A stretch of DNA of 64,000 nt from Luteibacter sp. dw_328 (GCF_018449605.1 NZ_JAAVUW010000010.1:1-64000), one strand, 5' to 3'. Positions 46,085 through 55,956 are shown, counted from the first letter of the stretch. Translations and numbers: made by a program. The notes: generated by a model from the sequence alone, not told the origin.

Positions 46085-47728
46085 TCAGCCCGATGGAATC
46101 ACCATGACGGAGCCAATGCGGACATTATCGTCGTTCATCTTGTTGGCCATCTTCAGCGCGCCCACGGAAACGCCGTACTGGTTGGCGATGCCGGTGAGCG
46201 TCTCACCGCGGTTGACCCGGTGCAGATCCCGCACGTTGTCATCGGCACGACCGCTCGCGGCCTTGCTCGAAGGCGCCGGCGTGTCAGCCCTGGCGAGTGT
46301 CTTTTTCGGCGGCGCGGCGCGGCTTGCCGCCTTCACGGCATCCGACGCGACGGCCCCTGCGTCGGCCGCCATCGCGGGAGCCACCGGCGCGGACGCCGCC
46401 GTGCTGGCCAGCGAGGTTCCGTTGCGGCGTGCGGCCTGCGCGGCAAACCACGTGCCGGGCGGCGGCATCGACTCGAAATAGTTACGCACACCGCCAAGGA
46501 CGGCCGTGGCGAGTTCGCGACGATGTCCGTCGTCGCGCAGGCGGGTTTCTTCCGCCGGATTGGTAATGAACGCTGTCTCGACCAGGATCGACGGCACGTC
46601 CGGCGAGCGCAGCACGACGAAGTTGGCGCGCTCGACGTAACCGCGATGGGTCGGACCCAGACGACCCAGCGCCTTCAGCACGTTCCCGGCGATGGATTCG
46701 CTGGCCTGCATGGCATAGCCCTGCTGCAGGTCCAGCAATACGGCAGCGAGGCTATCGTCTTTGTCGTCGAGCGAGACGCCGCCGACCAGATCGGCGCGGT
46801 TTTCACGATCGGCCAGCCAGCGGGAGGCCTCGCTGGTCTTGCCGCGCGGCGACAGCACCCAGACCGACGAACCCTTGGCATCGCCGTTCTTGAAGGCATC
46901 GGCGTGAATGGAGACGAACATGTCCGCGTTGTGCTCGCGGGCGATTTCGTAGCGGCGCTTCAGCGGAATGAAATAGTCGCCGTTGCGCGTCAGCACGGCC
47001 TGCATGCCGGGCTGGCGGTTGATCTGGTCAGCCAGCTCGCGGGCTACCTGGAGGGTGACATCCTTCTCGCGCAAGCCGGTCGCACCCTTCGCACCCGGAT
47101 CTTCACCGCCATGACCGGCGTCGATGGCGACTACGACCTTGCGATCCCCGGTGGGGAGCATGGGCGGGCGGCCTGCCGGGACCGTCTTGCCGCGCGAACC
47201 GCGGGTGGAACGCGTCGGCGCGGGCGCCTGCGTCGGTGCCTCGGCAGCGGCATCGTCGTCGGCCGACGCCAGGGACGGTGCATCGTGGTCGGCCACCGGC
47301 GGCGGATTGTCGCCCGGGTCGCTCTGCCCACCCGGATAGAGATCCAGCACCAGACGGTAGCCGTAGTCACCGGCGGGCTTGAGCAGGAAGCTCTTCGGCT
47401 TCGCCTTCGGATCGACCGTCGCGACCAGGCGCGCCGTGCCACCCTGCTTGCTCACAGTCATCGACTTGAACAGGCCCTGGCCGCCCGGCGCGGCGAAATC
47501 GCCCGTCACCGAACTGCCGGCGACATCCAGCACGACACTGCCGGGCACGTCGCCCTGCGACATCTTGTAGGACGCCGGCCCGGACAGATCGAAGACCACG
47601 CGCGTGTACTCAGGACCGGCCCACGCACGGGCGGCCTTCACGTCGGCGGCCGACGAGGAGACAGCAGTCAGCGTCGCGATGGCGGTCACGCACGCTAGGA
47701 GGCCAAGTTTGATAGTCATTCCCCTCAT
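46085..47728 (-). CDS. amiC: N-acetylmuramoyl-L-alanine amidase with AMIN and LysM domains
   Basis: A roughly 547-residue periplasmic amidase that cuts septal peptidoglycan. After a signal peptide ([19 protein letters not shown]) come an AMIN domain (residues about 25-150), a low-complexity linker, and an Amidase_3 domain with [29 protein letters not shown], and [14 protein letters not shown] (zinc ligands His/Glu/His plus catalytic Glu). A C-terminal LysM follows ([17 protein letters not shown]). Start is uncertain: ATG 47728 or 47719, or TTG 47749. Called AmiC/AmiB-like by architecture. It lies between tsaE and mutL, a common gammaproteobacterial order. Confidence 0.9.
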   Translation of the reverse strand: MRGMTIKLGLLACVTAIATLTAVSSSAADVKAARAWAGPEYTRVVFDLSGPASYKMSQGDVPGSVVLDVAGSSVTGDFAAPGGQGLFKSMTVSKQGGTARLVATVDPKAKPKSFLLKPAGDYGYRLVLDLYPGGQSDPGDNPPPVADHDAPSLASADDDAAAEAPTQAPAPTRSTRGSRGKTVPAGRPPMLPTGDRKVVVAIDAGHGGEDPGAKGATGLREKDVTLQVARELADQINRQPGMQAVLTRNGDYFIPLKRRYEIAREHNADMFVSIHADAFKNGDAKGSSVWVLSPRGKTSEASRWLADRENRADLVGGVSLDDKDDSLAAVLLDLQQGYAMQASESIAGNVLKALGRLGPTHRGYVERANFVVLRSPDVPSILVETAFITNPAEETRLRDDGHRRELATAVLGGVRNYFESMPPPGTWFAAQAARRNGTSLASTAASAPVAPAMAADAGAVASDAVKAASRAAPPKKTLARADTPAPSSKAASGRADDNVRDLHRVNRGETLTGIANQYGVSVGALKMANKMNDDNVRIGSVMVIPSG

Positions 47729-47907
47729 ACGGCCCGGATTGAACTGCAAGCGCCCGACGAATGCAAGACGTTTTCCCTTGTTAATCCATAACCTGCGAAA
47801 CCTTCGTCAACGGGCGTACAGGAATGTGCCGCAAGCGACGGGGGCACCGGCCTCAAAAAGCCCATGATTTCAGTGATGAATAGCGCAAAAGCGGCAAGGG
47901 GCGGGCG

Positions 47908-48393
47908 TTAGTCCTGCCGCGGCGGGACCGTGGCCAGGGAAGCCACGACGCGCTCGCCGAGCGGCGACCTCGGCGCCATACGAACCGCCCTACCCTCCGC
48001 TTCATGGCGAAACGTCAGCGCCAGGTCCACCGGCGGCAAGGCACCAGCACCGCGCTCCGGCCACTCCACAAGGACGATGGCCCCCGGCTCGGCGAGGCTG
48101 TCCAGCCCAAGCCACTCCAGCTCGCCCGGATCGGCAATGCGATAAAGATCCAGGTGGAAGGCCTGGCGTTCACCGAGGTCGTAACCCTCGACGAGGCTGT
48201 AAGTCGGGCTCTTCACACGCTCGCCCACACCGAGCGCGCGAAGAAAGGCGCGGGCGAACGTCGTCTTGCCTGCACCGAGGTCGCCGTAGAGGAAGGCCAC
48301 GAGGCCGTCGGCTGGCAGATTCGCCGCGAGGCGACGACCCAGGGCCATGGTGGCCTCCTCGTCCGCGAGGATCAGCTCCACCTCGGCGCTCAT
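47908..48393 (-). CDS. tsaE: tRNA threonylcarbamoyladenosine biosynthesis ATPase TsaE
   Basis: A 161-residue P-loop protein. Walker A is YGDLGAGKTTFARAFLRALG at about residues 36-55, then VKSPTYSLVEGYDLG, HLDLYRI, and IVLVEWPERG. It works with TsaB, TsaC and TsaD in t6A37 tRNA modification. Its start overlaps the nnrD stop by 4 bp (ATGA). Confidence 0.95.
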   Translation of the reverse strand: MSAEVELILADEEATMALGRRLAANLPADGLVAFLYGDLGAGKTTFARAFLRALGVGERVKSPTYSLVEGYDLGERQAFHLDLYRIADPGELEWLGLDSLAEPGAIVLVEWPERGAGALPPVDLALTFRHEAEGRAVRMAPRSPLGERVVASLATVPPRQD

Positions 48394-49862
48394 GCATCCA
48401 GCCCGTTGACAAGGCGACGCAGCGGCTCGAGCAGGTCCCCTGCGAGCAGCCCCCGCTCACCGGCGCGTGCCGCCACGTCGCCAGCGCGGGCATGCAGCCC
48501 CACGCCGAGGCAGGCCGCCTCGTAAGCATCGCAACCCTGCCCCAGAAGCGCCGCGATAATCCCGGTGAGGGTGTCGCCCATGCCACCGCTGGCCATGCCT
48601 GGATTACCCCAGGGGCAGACGGAGACCTCGCCCGTCGGTGAAGCGATCAGGCTCCCATTACCCTTGAGCACCACGACAGCCTTGTAGCGCCGGGCCATCT
48701 CGCGGACGGCGGCGAAACGGTCGGCCTGAACCGCCTTGGTGTCGATGCCGAGCAGGCGACCTGCCTCGCCAGGGTGCGGCGTAAGCACGACGGTACGGGG
48801 TAAGGTGCGCTCCTCGGCACGCAGCAGGTTGAGCCCGTCGGCGTCGAGCACGGTGGGCAGCCCGGCGTCGAGCGCGGTGGTCCAAAGCGCGTGGCCCCAG
48901 GCGGCCTGGCCCAGGCCGGGACCCAGGGCCAGCACGGAGGCCTTCTCCAGCATCGGCTGCAAGGCCTGCGGGCCGTTGACGCCATGGGCCATCAATTCCG
49001 GCCGCGCGGCATTCATCGCCAGCACGTTCTCCTCGCGCGTGGCCACGCTGACCAGGCCAGCACCCGTACGCAGCGCGGCTTCAGCGGCCATGCGCACGGC
49101 TCCGCCAGTGCCGTGGTCGCCACCGATGGCAAGCACGTGACCGTTCGTCCCCTTGTTCGACTCGCGCGGCCGCGGGTGCAGATGGGCGGGCAACAGGAGA
49201 CGTGAGTCAGGCGTGTCGAGGACCGAATCCGGCAGTCCGAGGGCGTGAAGCTCGATCACGCCCGCGACTTCGCAGTGAAAGGTATGCAGCCCGCGCTTCT
49301 GCACGATGAAGGTCGCGGTCGCCTCGGCGCGCACGGCCACGCCGGGCATCGCCCCTGTGTCGGCTGAAAGCCCGGAAGGAATATCGAGCGCGAGGATGGG
49401 CGTGCCGGCGGCGTTCATGGCTTCGATCGCGTCGTGGGCCTCACCCTCCGGCGCCCGATTCAGGCCCGTGCCGTAGATCGCGTCGACGAAGACGTCAGCG
49501 ATGGGAAGACGGGTCCAGTCGGAAAAGGCGGCGCAACGTCCCCCCGCCGCGACGAAAGCATCGCGCGCCTGCGAGGCGTCGCCGCCCTTAGGTTCGCCCA
49601 GGGCGACCAGATCGACGGACAAGCCTGCCAGACGTGCGTCGCGTGCCACGAGGTAGCCGTCGCCACCATTGTTTCCCGCGCCGCAGACCACCCGCAGGCG
49701 CCGGGCACCCGGCCAGCGGCGCTGCAGCATGGCGAAGGCTGCCGCCGCGGCGCGCGTCATCAGCGCCAGTCCGGGGACGCCGAGCTCGGCCGTCGCGCGC
49801 TGGTCTGTCGCGCGGGCCTGCGCCGAAGTGAAGAGAGCGGTACCGAGGGTGGGTGCGGTCAT
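48390..49862 (-). CDS. nnrD: bifunctional NAD(P)HX epimerase/dehydratase
   Basis: A 490-residue fusion that repairs hydrated NAD(P)H. The N-terminal epimerase (YjeF_N, about 1-210) has VVCGAGNNGGDGYLVARDA and DAIYGTGLNR. The C-terminal ADP-dependent dehydratase (about 220-490) has GGDHGTGGAVRMAAEAAL, LTPHPGEAGRLL and NPGMASGGMGDTLTG. I chose ATG 49862 (MTAPTLG); it has no Shine-Dalgarno, and TATAAT lies 6 bp upstream, so the message is probably leaderless. It is divergent from queG across 35 bp. Confidence 0.93.
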   Translation of the reverse strand: MTAPTLGTALFTSAQARATDQRATAELGVPGLALMTRAAAAAFAMLQRRWPGARRLRVVCGAGNNGGDGYLVARDARLAGLSVDLVALGEPKGGDASQARDAFVAAGGRCAAFSDWTRLPIADVFVDAIYGTGLNRAPEGEAHDAIEAMNAAGTPILALDIPSGLSADTGAMPGVAVRAEATATFIVQKRGLHTFHCEVAGVIELHALGLPDSVLDTPDSRLLLPAHLHPRPRESNKGTNGHVLAIGGDHGTGGAVRMAAEAALRTGAGLVSVATREENVLAMNAARPELMAHGVNGPQALQPMLEKASVLALGPGLGQAAWGHALWTTALDAGLPTVLDADGLNLLRAEERTLPRTVVLTPHPGEAGRLLGIDTKAVQADRFAAVREMARRYKAVVVLKGNGSLIASPTGEVSVCPWGNPGMASGGMGDTLTGIIAALLGQGCDAYEAACLGVGLHARAGDVAARAGERGLLAGDLLEPLRRLVNGLDA

Positions 49863-49868
49863 CGGGGG

Positions 49869-49891
49869 ATTATAGAAGGGGCAAGTAGAAT
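49869..49891. promoter_or_regulatory. overlapping divergent -10 elements for nnrD and queG
   Basis: TATAAT on the minus strand (49869-49874) and TAGAAT on the plus strand (49886-49891). Each lies exactly 6 bp before the A of the ATG it serves (49862 and 49898), so transcription should begin at the start codons. -35 matches are weak on both sides. Confidence 0.5.
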
Positions 49892-49897
49892 GCACGT

Positions 49898-50974
49898 ATG
49901 CCCGCCTCGCCCGCCATCGACTACACCGCCCTTGCCACCGACATCAAGGCATGGGCGCGCGAGCTCGGGTTTGCCGACGTGGGCATCTCCGGCACCGACC
50001 TTGGCAACGATGAGGCCTACCTGGAGCGGTGGCTCGCGGATGGTCATCACGGCGAGATGGAGTACATGTCGCGCCATGGCACGCGCCGCAGTCGCCCCGC
50101 CGAACTCGAGCCCGGAACACTCCGTGTCGTGTCCGTACGCATGGACTACATCCCGCCCGGCACCGCGAATGCGTGGGACGTGATCAACGATGGCGACAAG
50201 GCGTACGTCGCCCGCTACGCGCTCGGTCGCGACTATCACAAGGTCATGCGAAACCGCCTGCAGAAACTGGCGGCGCGGATCGGTGAGCGGATCGGCGACT
50301 TTGGCTACCGTGCCTACGTCGATTCCGCTCCGGTGCTGGAGAAGGCTCTCGCCCGCAACGCAGGGCTCGGCTGGATCGGCAAGCACACGGTGTTGATCAA
50401 CAAACGCGCGGGCTCATATTTCTTCCTTGGCGAGCTGTACACGGATCTCCCCCTGCCCGTGGACAAACCGGCCACGGCGCACTGTGGCAGCTGCCGCAAG
50501 TGCATCGATATCTGCCCCACCCAGGCGATCGTCGCACCGTACCGCCTCGACGCGCGAAAGTGCATTTCCTATCTCACCATCGAACTCAAGGGCAGCATTC
50601 CCGAAGCGCTGCGCGCGCCCATCGGCAACCGCATCTTCGGCTGCGATGACTGCCAGCTGATCTGTCCCTGGAACAAGTTCGCCCAGGAAGCGACAGAGCC
50701 CGACTTCGCCCCACGCCACAGCCTCGACGGCCCTAAGCTCGTCGACCTCTTCGCGTGGAGCGAAGCGGAGTTCCTTGCACGCACCGAGGGCATGGCGATC
50801 CGTCGCACGGGTTACGAAGGTTGGTTACGCAATCTCGCCGTCGGCCTAGGCAACGCACCGACGAGCGGCGAGATTCTCGCCGCACTCGACGCACGCGCCG
50901 ACGACCCGTCGGAGGTGGTACGCGAGCATGTGGCCTGGGCGCGTGCGCAACATGCGTTGCGGGCGGGGTCGTAG
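49898..50974 (+). CDS. queG: epoxyqueuosine reductase QueG
   Basis: A 358-residue cobalamin and Fe-S enzyme for the last step of tRNA queuosine synthesis. Visible are YVARYALGRDYHKVMRNRL, the two 4Fe-4S motifs CGSCRKCIDICPTQAI and CDDCQLICPWN, and a C-terminal HEAT-like region. Length and motifs fit QueG. The start has no Shine-Dalgarno and a -10 six bases upstream, suggesting a leaderless transcript. Confidence 0.95.
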   Translation: MPASPAIDYTALATDIKAWARELGFADVGISGTDLGNDEAYLERWLADGHHGEMEYMSRHGTRRSRPAELEPGTLRVVSVRMDYIPPGTANAWDVINDGDKAYVARYALGRDYHKVMRNRLQKLAARIGERIGDFGYRAYVDSAPVLEKALARNAGLGWIGKHTVLINKRAGSYFFLGELYTDLPLPVDKPATAHCGSCRKCIDICPTQAIVAPYRLDARKCISYLTIELKGSIPEALRAPIGNRIFGCDDCQLICPWNKFAQEATEPDFAPRHSLDGPKLVDLFAWSEAEFLARTEGMAIRRTGYEGWLRNLAVGLGNAPTSGEILAALDARADDPSEVVREHVAWARAQHALRAGS

Positions 50975-50981
50975 TTTTTGG

Positions 50982-51035
50982 GGATAGCCGCTGCGCGGCT
51001 CATGTCTTCAGCGGCGTTCGCCGCCTTGCGCGCGT
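50982..51035. repeat. type B capping module (double hairpin), copy 3 left end
   Basis: GGGGAT, then AGCCGCtgcGCGGCT, CATGT, then AGCGGCGttCGCCGCC, starting 8 bp after the queG stop. It is equivalent to 20791-20845 with compensating changes in the first stem. Confidence 0.72.
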
Positions 51036-51082
51036 GCTGTCGTGGGAGTCGCACGACTGCCTCAACGCGCCAACGCGCCTTC

Positions 51083-51236
51083 GTAAGAGCCGCTTCAGCG
51101 GCGAACCCTCAGGCTATCGCGTTTGCGAATGAGGCCTTGTGGCGATTGGGCGAGCGGTTGAACCGCCGACACAATGCGATGCAATGCCTCGTTCGCGACG
51201 TCACCGCGGAGGGTTCGCCGATGAATCGGCTCCTAC
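51083..51236. repeat. BIME: two inverted REPs around a conserved spacer, copy 3
   Basis: GTAAGAGCCGCTTCAGCGGC at left and GCCGATGAATCGGCTCCTAC at right; spacer with GCGAATGAGGC, GCGAGCGGTTGAACCGCC, GATGCGATGCAATGCCTC and GTTCGC as in the other two copies. Confidence 0.85.
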
Positions 51237-51296
51237 AAGAGCGGCGCTGCGACTTGCGGGCGGTGTGCTCGACCACACGAAACCTCGACGTTCGGC

Positions 51297-51426
51297 GCCG
51301 CGAGGGGCAAGGCCCTTGGGGCCGCCTAAGCTGAGGGCCGCTCAGTCCACATGGAATGCGAAAGAAGCGCCTACGGCCCGTCTCGAAGAGCCGCGCCGCG
51401 GCCCCAAGGGCCTTGCCCCTCGCGGC
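51297..51426. repeat. type B hairpin module, copy 3 (diverged stem)
   Basis: A 29-bp perfect inverted repeat (51297-51325 with 51398-51426, starting GCCGCGAGGGGCAAGGCCCT). The outer half differs at several positions from copies 1 and 2, but both arms changed together. The core keeps CTAAGCTGAGGGC at one end and CGTCTCGAAGAG at the other. No gene lies in the 628-bp gap between queG and the convergent DAHP synthase gene. Confidence 0.85.
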
Positions 51427-51436
51427 TCCCGCCACG

Positions 51437-51518
51437 GACACAGGCGTGAGGCGGCGAATGCCGCTGGTTACATGGGGCGCGCAGCGACCGTCCTTTCGCC
51501 GATGAATCGGATCCTAAA
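51437..51518. repeat. type B capping module (inverted) plus one REP, copy 3 right end
   Basis: GGCGTGAGGCGGCGAATGCC...CATGGGGCGCGCAGCG is the reverse-oriented end module (51442-51492). It is followed by TCGCCGATGAATCGGATCCT, a single REP variant (51498-51517). Confidence 0.65.
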
Positions 51519-51552
51519 AAAGCAACATGAGCTTGCGCAGCGAGCTATCCAT

Positions 51553-51582
51553 AAAAAAAACCCGGCACGAAGCCGGGCTTGG
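51553..51582 (-). terminator. rho-independent terminator of the DAHP synthase gene
   Basis: Minus-strand stem AGCCCGGC/GCCGGGT-type with loop TTCGT, followed by eight T; it lies 21 bp after the stop. Confidence 0.88.
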
Positions 51583-51602
51583 TTACGCCATGCGCGGAAG
51601 GT

Positions 51603-52976
51603 TCAAACCATGCCACCCGACTTGCGCACGATCAGCATCGCCATTTCGAGTGACTGCTCATAGTTCAGGCGCGGATCGACCATGGAACGGTACGCGCGAT
51701 CGAGGTCGCCCTCGACCAGATCGCGGGCGCCACCGAGGCACTCGGTCACATCTTCGCCAGTCAGCTCGAGATGCACGCCACCAAGGCGGGTGCCCGCGGC
51801 AGCATGGATATCGAAAGCCTGGTCGAGTTCGCCGGCGATGTTGGCGAAGCGACGGGTCTTGTAGCCATTGGTGGTGCTCTCGGTATTGCCATGCATCGGA
51901 TCGGCCACCCACAGCACACGGCGACCTTCCCGCTTCACCGCCTCGAGCAGCGGCTGCAGATGCGTGCCGATCTTGTCGTTGCCCATGCGATGGATGAGCG
52001 TAAGACGGCCGGGCTCTTCGTTCGGGTTGAGCACATCGATAAGACGAAGCAGGTCATCCGCCTGAACCGTCGGCCCGACCTTCACCGCGATGGGATTGCG
52101 AATGCCGCGGAAGTACTCGGTGTGAGCGCCATCGAGCGCCGCGGTCCGCATGCCGATCCACGGGAAGTGCGTCGACAGGTTGAACCAACCATCTTGTCGC
52201 GGGACCTGCCGCGTAAGCGCTTCCTCGTAATGCAGCAGCAGGGCCTCATGCGACGTATAGAAATCCACGCGCGAATAGCTCGAGATCGACTGGCCCGCGA
52301 GCGTCTCCATGAAGCGCAGCGAATCGCCGATGCTGGCGACCATGCGGCGGTATTCGGCGGCGAGCGGTGAATGCTCGACCCAGGCGAGATCCCAGTATTC
52401 CGGATGGTGCAGGTCGGCAAAACCACCGTCGATCAATGCCCGCACGAAATTCATCGTCATCGCCGAACGCGCATGCGCCTTGATCAGGCGATTCGGATCC
52501 GCGCGACGGGCTTCCGGCGTGAACTCCGGACTGTTCACCAGGTCGCCGCGAAACGCCGGCAAGGTCACGCCATCCCGTGTTTCGCTGTCGGCCGAACGCG
52601 GCTTGGCGTACTGGCCGGCGAAACGGCCAACGCGGATCACGGGCTTCTTCAGGCCGTGGACGAGCACAAGGCTCATCTGCAGCAGCACCTTCAGTCGATT
52701 GGAAATGATCGGGCTGTTGCAGTCCGCGAAGCTCTCCGCACAGTCGCCGCCCTGGAGCAGGAAGCGCTCGCCATCCTGGGCCTCGGCGATGCGCTGCTTC
52801 AGCGCGAGGATCTCCCAGGAAGTGACCAGTGGCGGCAGCTGACCGAGCTGCTCGAGCGCGCGACCGAGTTCGCTGGCGTCGTCGTAGCTCGGCTGCTGGA
52901 GGGCGGTCCTCGACCGCCACGAACCCGGCGTCCAGTCGAGGGACGAGGGTGCTACGGCTTTGAGGGAGTGCTGCAT
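51603..52976 (-). CDS. aroG: 3-deoxy-7-phosphoheptulonate synthase, class II
   Basis: A 457-residue class II (plant/mycobacterial type) DAHP synthase, first step of the shikimate pathway. The metal Cys is in LQGGDCAESFADC, and other family segments are RVGRFAGQYAKPRS, GPTVQADDLLRLIDVLNP, LIHRMGNDKI and WVADPMHGNTE. It has no similarity to the class I AroF/G/H of E. coli; xanthomonads commonly carry this type. ATG 52976 was chosen as the canonical N-terminus MQHSLKAVAPSSLDWTPGSW. It is 44 bp downstream of dsbB on the same strand. Confidence 0.93.
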   Translation of the reverse strand: MQHSLKAVAPSSLDWTPGSWRSRTALQQPSYDDASELGRALEQLGQLPPLVTSWEILALKQRIAEAQDGERFLLQGGDCAESFADCNSPIISNRLKVLLQMSLVLVHGLKKPVIRVGRFAGQYAKPRSADSETRDGVTLPAFRGDLVNSPEFTPEARRADPNRLIKAHARSAMTMNFVRALIDGGFADLHHPEYWDLAWVEHSPLAAEYRRMVASIGDSLRFMETLAGQSISSYSRVDFYTSHEALLLHYEEALTRQVPRQDGWFNLSTHFPWIGMRTAALDGAHTEYFRGIRNPIAVKVGPTVQADDLLRLIDVLNPNEEPGRLTLIHRMGNDKIGTHLQPLLEAVKREGRRVLWVADPMHGNTESTTNGYKTRRFANIAGELDQAFDIHAAAGTRLGGVHLELTGEDVTECLGGARDLVEGDLDRAYRSMVDPRLNYEQSLEMAMLIVRKSGGMV

Positions 52977-53020
52977 GACGGCGGTGCCTTCGTGTATGCG
53001 CCTTGGGCGGCGCGGGGAAA

Positions 53021-53512
53021 TCAACGGACGGTGCGACGGACGGCGACAAGCGCCCAGACGGTCAGCACGATGAACCAGAACAGCGTCCACCCGGGCATCG
53101 GGATGCCGAGGATGGGCTCGATCTTCGCGCACTCACCGGAACCGGTGAACGCCAACTTGAGCATCTTCGTGAACGGAAAAGCGTCGAACAGATAGCCGAG
53201 GCCCGGTCCGCACGCCGGCACATCCGCGGCGGGAAGCGACTGCAGCCACAGATGCCGGCCGGCCGTGGCGATGCCCCAGAGTCCACCCAGCGTGATCAGG
53301 ACGGCGTAAACGCCGCGAACACCCACCCTGCGCGGTGCGTGAAGGCCACCGACCAGGAAGAACAGGCCCATGGTGCACACGGCGATACGCTGGAAGATGC
53401 ACAGCGGGCACGGGTCCAGGTGCATCACGTACTGCGCATAGAGCGCGAACGCCATGAGGGCAACACAAACAACGAAACCGGCGAGATAGCGACCGCGGAA
53501 CGAGAGGTTCAT
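53021..53512 (-). CDS. dsbB: disulfide bond formation protein DsbB
   Basis: A 163-residue four-helix inner-membrane protein that re-oxidises DsbA and passes electrons to quinone. The first periplasmic pair is Cys35-Cys38 (DPCPLCIFQR), and the second loop has Cys101 and Cys128. An Arg after CPLCIFQ (quinone interaction) is present. It lies upstream of the DAHP synthase gene and downstream of the rplQ terminator. Confidence 0.94.
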   Translation of the reverse strand: MNLSFRGRYLAGFVVCVALMAFALYAQYVMHLDPCPLCIFQRIAVCTMGLFFLVGGLHAPRRVGVRGVYAVLITLGGLWGIATAGRHLWLQSLPAADVPACGPGLGYLFDAFPFTKMLKLAFTGSGECAKIEPILGIPMPGWTLFWFIVLTVWALVAVRRTVR

Positions 53513-53651
53513 AGAGGCGATATGGGGTGGGGAACGCCCACGTTAACCCTTTGTGCACGTGCTTGTCAGCAACTGCGTAAAGTTTCTTTTGTAACCATGG
53601 ATCAATGGCTTGCGTAAGAATTACCGCAAATCCCCGGTCGCCGCCCCGAAA

Positions 53652-53683
53652 CGAAAAAACCCCGGCAGGTCTCCCTGCCGGGG
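53652..53683 (-). terminator. terminator after rplQ, end of the alpha operon
   Basis: A 10-bp perfect stem (CCCCGGCAGG with CCTGCCGGGG, loop TCTC) followed on the minus strand by six T; it lies 25 bp beyond the rplQ stop. Confidence 0.9.
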
Positions 53684-53708
53684 TTCGTTCGAATCGGCCC
53701 GCTAGGGC

Positions 53709-54095
53709 TTACTCGGCGTCGACCGCTTCGGTCTTGGCCGGGCGATCCACGAGTTCGACATACGCCATCGGCGCATGATCGCCGGGACGGAAGCCGCACT
53801 TGAGGATGCGCAGGTAGCCGCCGGGACGCTCGCGGTAGCGAGGACCGAGCTCGACGAAGAGCTTGCCGACAGCCTCTTTATCGCGCAGACGCGCGAAAGC
53901 GAGGCGGCGGTTGGCAACGCCATCGGTCTTGGAGAGCGTGATGAGCGGCTCTGCGACGCGACGGAGTTCCTTCGCCTTGGGAAGGGTGGTACGGATAAGC
54001 TCGTGCTTGATCAGCGACGAAGCCATGTTCTTGAACATCGCTTCGCGGTGGCTGCTCGTGCGGTTGAGCTTGCGACCGGATTTCTGGTGGCGCAT
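53709..54095 (-). CDS. rplQ: 50S ribosomal protein L17
   Basis: 128 residues, starting [20 protein letters not shown], which is the L17 hallmark. Last gene of the ribosomal cluster. The 208-bp gap between it and rpoA is unusually long and holds a strong hairpin (54271-54297) plus a TTGACA without an obvious -10, so rplQ may be partly uncoupled from rpoA. Confidence 0.97.
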   Translation of the reverse strand: MRHQKSGRKLNRTSSHREAMFKNMASSLIKHELIRTTLPKAKELRRVAEPLITLSKTDGVANRRLAFARLRDKEAVGKLFVELGPRYRERPGGYLRILKCGFRPGDHAPMAYVELVDRPAKTEAVDAE

Positions 54096-54262
54096 GGCGT
54101 TTACTCTCTAGGTCTATTGTTAGGAAAAGCCGTCAGAATGAATCGACTTCCCGCGGTTGCCCGCTATTCGAGGCTGTCAAAACGCCCCGTTATTAAGAGC
54201 ACGGTCTCTATGGACCGTTCTGTACTTCCGGTGGAAATGCGCGAGGCATCCGCCGGATGGCG

Positions 54263-54297
54263 CAAAGAATCGGGGCGATCGAAAAGCGATCGCCCCG
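54263..54297 (-). terminator. hairpin between rpoA and rplQ, possible terminator or attenuator
   Basis: A perfect 11-bp stem (CGGGGCGATCG with CGATCGCCCCG, loop of five) just after the rpoA stop, followed on the minus strand by ATTCTTT, a weak T-run. It may reduce read-through into rplQ or protect the rpoA mRNA end. Confidence 0.5.
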
Positions 54298-54303
54298 TTT
54301 GAA

Positions 54304-55302
54304 TCAGCCCAGCTGCATACCGTGGGAAAGCCCCGGCGGCGGCCAGTTTTCGAGCTTCATGCCGAGAGCGAGACCACGCCCGCCCAGCACATCCTTGATT
54401 TCCGTCAGCGACTTCTTGCCCAGGTTCGGCGTCTTCAACAGCTCGACTTCGGTCTTCTGGACCAGGTCGCCGATGTAGTAGATGCTTTCGGCCTTGAGGC
54501 AGTTCGCCGAGCGGACCGTCAGTTCGAGATCGTCGATCGGACGCAGCAGGAGCGGATCGAACCCGCCCTTCTCCGCCTTGGTCGAATCGCTCTCGCGGCG
54601 CGAGAAATCGCCGAAAACCGACAGCTGATCGTTGATGATTTCAGCCGCCTTGCGGACAGCGTCTTCAGCACCGATCGTGCCGTTCGTCTCGATATCCAGC
54701 ACGAGCTTGTCGAGGTTGGTGCGCTGCTCGACACGAGCGGCGTCCACTTCGTAAGCCACGCGCAGGACCGGCGCGAACGACGCGTCGAGCTGCAGACGGC
54801 CGATCGGCCGCGTCTCGTCATCCGGATGCTGGCGCGCGCTGGCCGGCTGGTAGCCGACGCCGCGACGCACCTTCAGACGCATGTTCAGTGCCACATCCTT
54901 GGTGAGGTGGCAGATCACGTGGTCCGGGTTGACGATTTCTACGGAATGGTCGACCGCGATGTCGCCTGCGGTGACCACGCCTTTGCCCTTCTTCGACAGC
55001 GTCAGGGTGACTTCGTCACCACTGTGCTGGCGGATGGCAACATCCTTGAGGTTCAGCAGGACTTCGATCACGTCCTCCTGCAAACCCTCAAGCGTTGTGT
55101 ACTCGTGCAGCACGCCGTCGATTTCGACCTCGACGATGGCGCTGCCCGGGATCGAAGAGAGCAGCACGCGACGCAGCGCGTTGCCCAGGGTGTGACCAAA
55201 GCCACGCTCGAGCGGCTCGACCACCACCTTAGCGCGGTTCGCTCCAAGCTGCTCGACGCTGAGGCCACGAGGCCGCAGCACACTAGTTGACGAAACTGCC
55301 AT
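54304..55302 (-). CDS. rpoA: RNA polymerase alpha subunit
   Basis: 332 residues. The N-terminal dimerisation domain has [20 protein letters not shown]. The C-terminal domain has [19 protein letters not shown] (the UP-element/activator contact helix) and [13 protein letters not shown]. Fourth gene of the rpsM-rpsK-rpsD-rpoA-rplQ alpha operon. Confidence 0.98.
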   Translation of the reverse strand: MAVSSTSVLRPRGLSVEQLGANRAKVVVEPLERGFGHTLGNALRRVLLSSIPGSAIVEVEIDGVLHEYTTLEGLQEDVIEVLLNLKDVAIRQHSGDEVTLTLSKKGKGVVTAGDIAVDHSVEIVNPDHVICHLTKDVALNMRLKVRRGVGYQPASARQHPDDETRPIGRLQLDASFAPVLRVAYEVDAARVEQRTNLDKLVLDIETNGTIGAEDAVRKAAEIINDQLSVFGDFSRRESDSTKAEKGGFDPLLLRPIDDLELTVRSANCLKAESIYYIGDLVQKTEVELLKTPNLGKKSLTEIKDVLGGRGLALGMKLENWPPPGLSHGMQLG

Positions 55303-55318
55303 GCAAGGCTCCGGTGAA

Positions 55319-55945
55319 TTACTTCGAGTAAAGCTCGACGATCAGGGCTTCGTTGATGTCGGCCGGCAGATCACCGCGATCCGGCACAGCCTTGAACGTG
55401 CCTGCGAACTTCTTGCTGTCGACCTCGACCCACGACGGACGAAGGTCCATCGTGTCAAAGACCGTCGCCGCTTCCTGGACGCGCAGCTGACCGCGAGCCT
55501 TTTCGGTCAGCGAGACTTCGTCACCCGGACGGACGTGGTAGGAAGGCACGTTGACCTTCTTGCCATTGACCGTCACGGACTTGTGAGCCACGAGCTGACG
55601 AGCCTGGGCGCGGGTAACCGCGAAACCCATGCGGAACACGACGTTGTCGAGACGGCTTTCCAGGAGGCGAAGCAGGTTTTCACCCGTATTGCCCTTCTGG
55701 GTCGAAGCCTTGGTGTAGTAGTTGCTGAACTGACGCTCGAGCACACCGTAGATGCGCTTGACCTTCTGCTTTTCACGCAGCTGGACGGCGTAGTCGGACA
55801 GACGGGCGCGCTTGTTTGCGCCATGCTGACCGGGTTTGTTCTCGAGCTTGCACTTGGAATCAAGCGCGCGGGCCGGGCTCTTCAGACCGAGGTCGGCACC
55901 TTCACGACGCGCAAGTTTGCAGGTAGCTCCACGATAACGGGCCAT
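55319..55945 (-). CDS. rpsD: 30S ribosomal protein S4
   Basis: 208 residues with [20 protein letters not shown] and the S4 RNA-binding domain ([20 protein letters not shown]). In enterobacteria S4 represses its own alpha operon. It lies 16 bp upstream of rpoA. Confidence 0.97.
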   Translation of the reverse strand: MARYRGATCKLARREGADLGLKSPARALDSKCKLENKPGQHGANKRARLSDYAVQLREKQKVKRIYGVLERQFSNYYTKASTQKGNTGENLLRLLESRLDNVVFRMGFAVTRAQARQLVAHKSVTVNGKKVNVPSYHVRPGDEVSLTEKARGQLRVQEAATVFDTMDLRPSWVEVDSKKFAGTFKAVPDRGDLPADINEALIVELYSK

Positions 55946-55956
55946 GGGTATGCTCC

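Noticed and set aside
46220-47698. Plus-strand frame opposite amiC
   Set aside because: Arg-rich antisense shadow; the amidase motifs on the other strand are clear.
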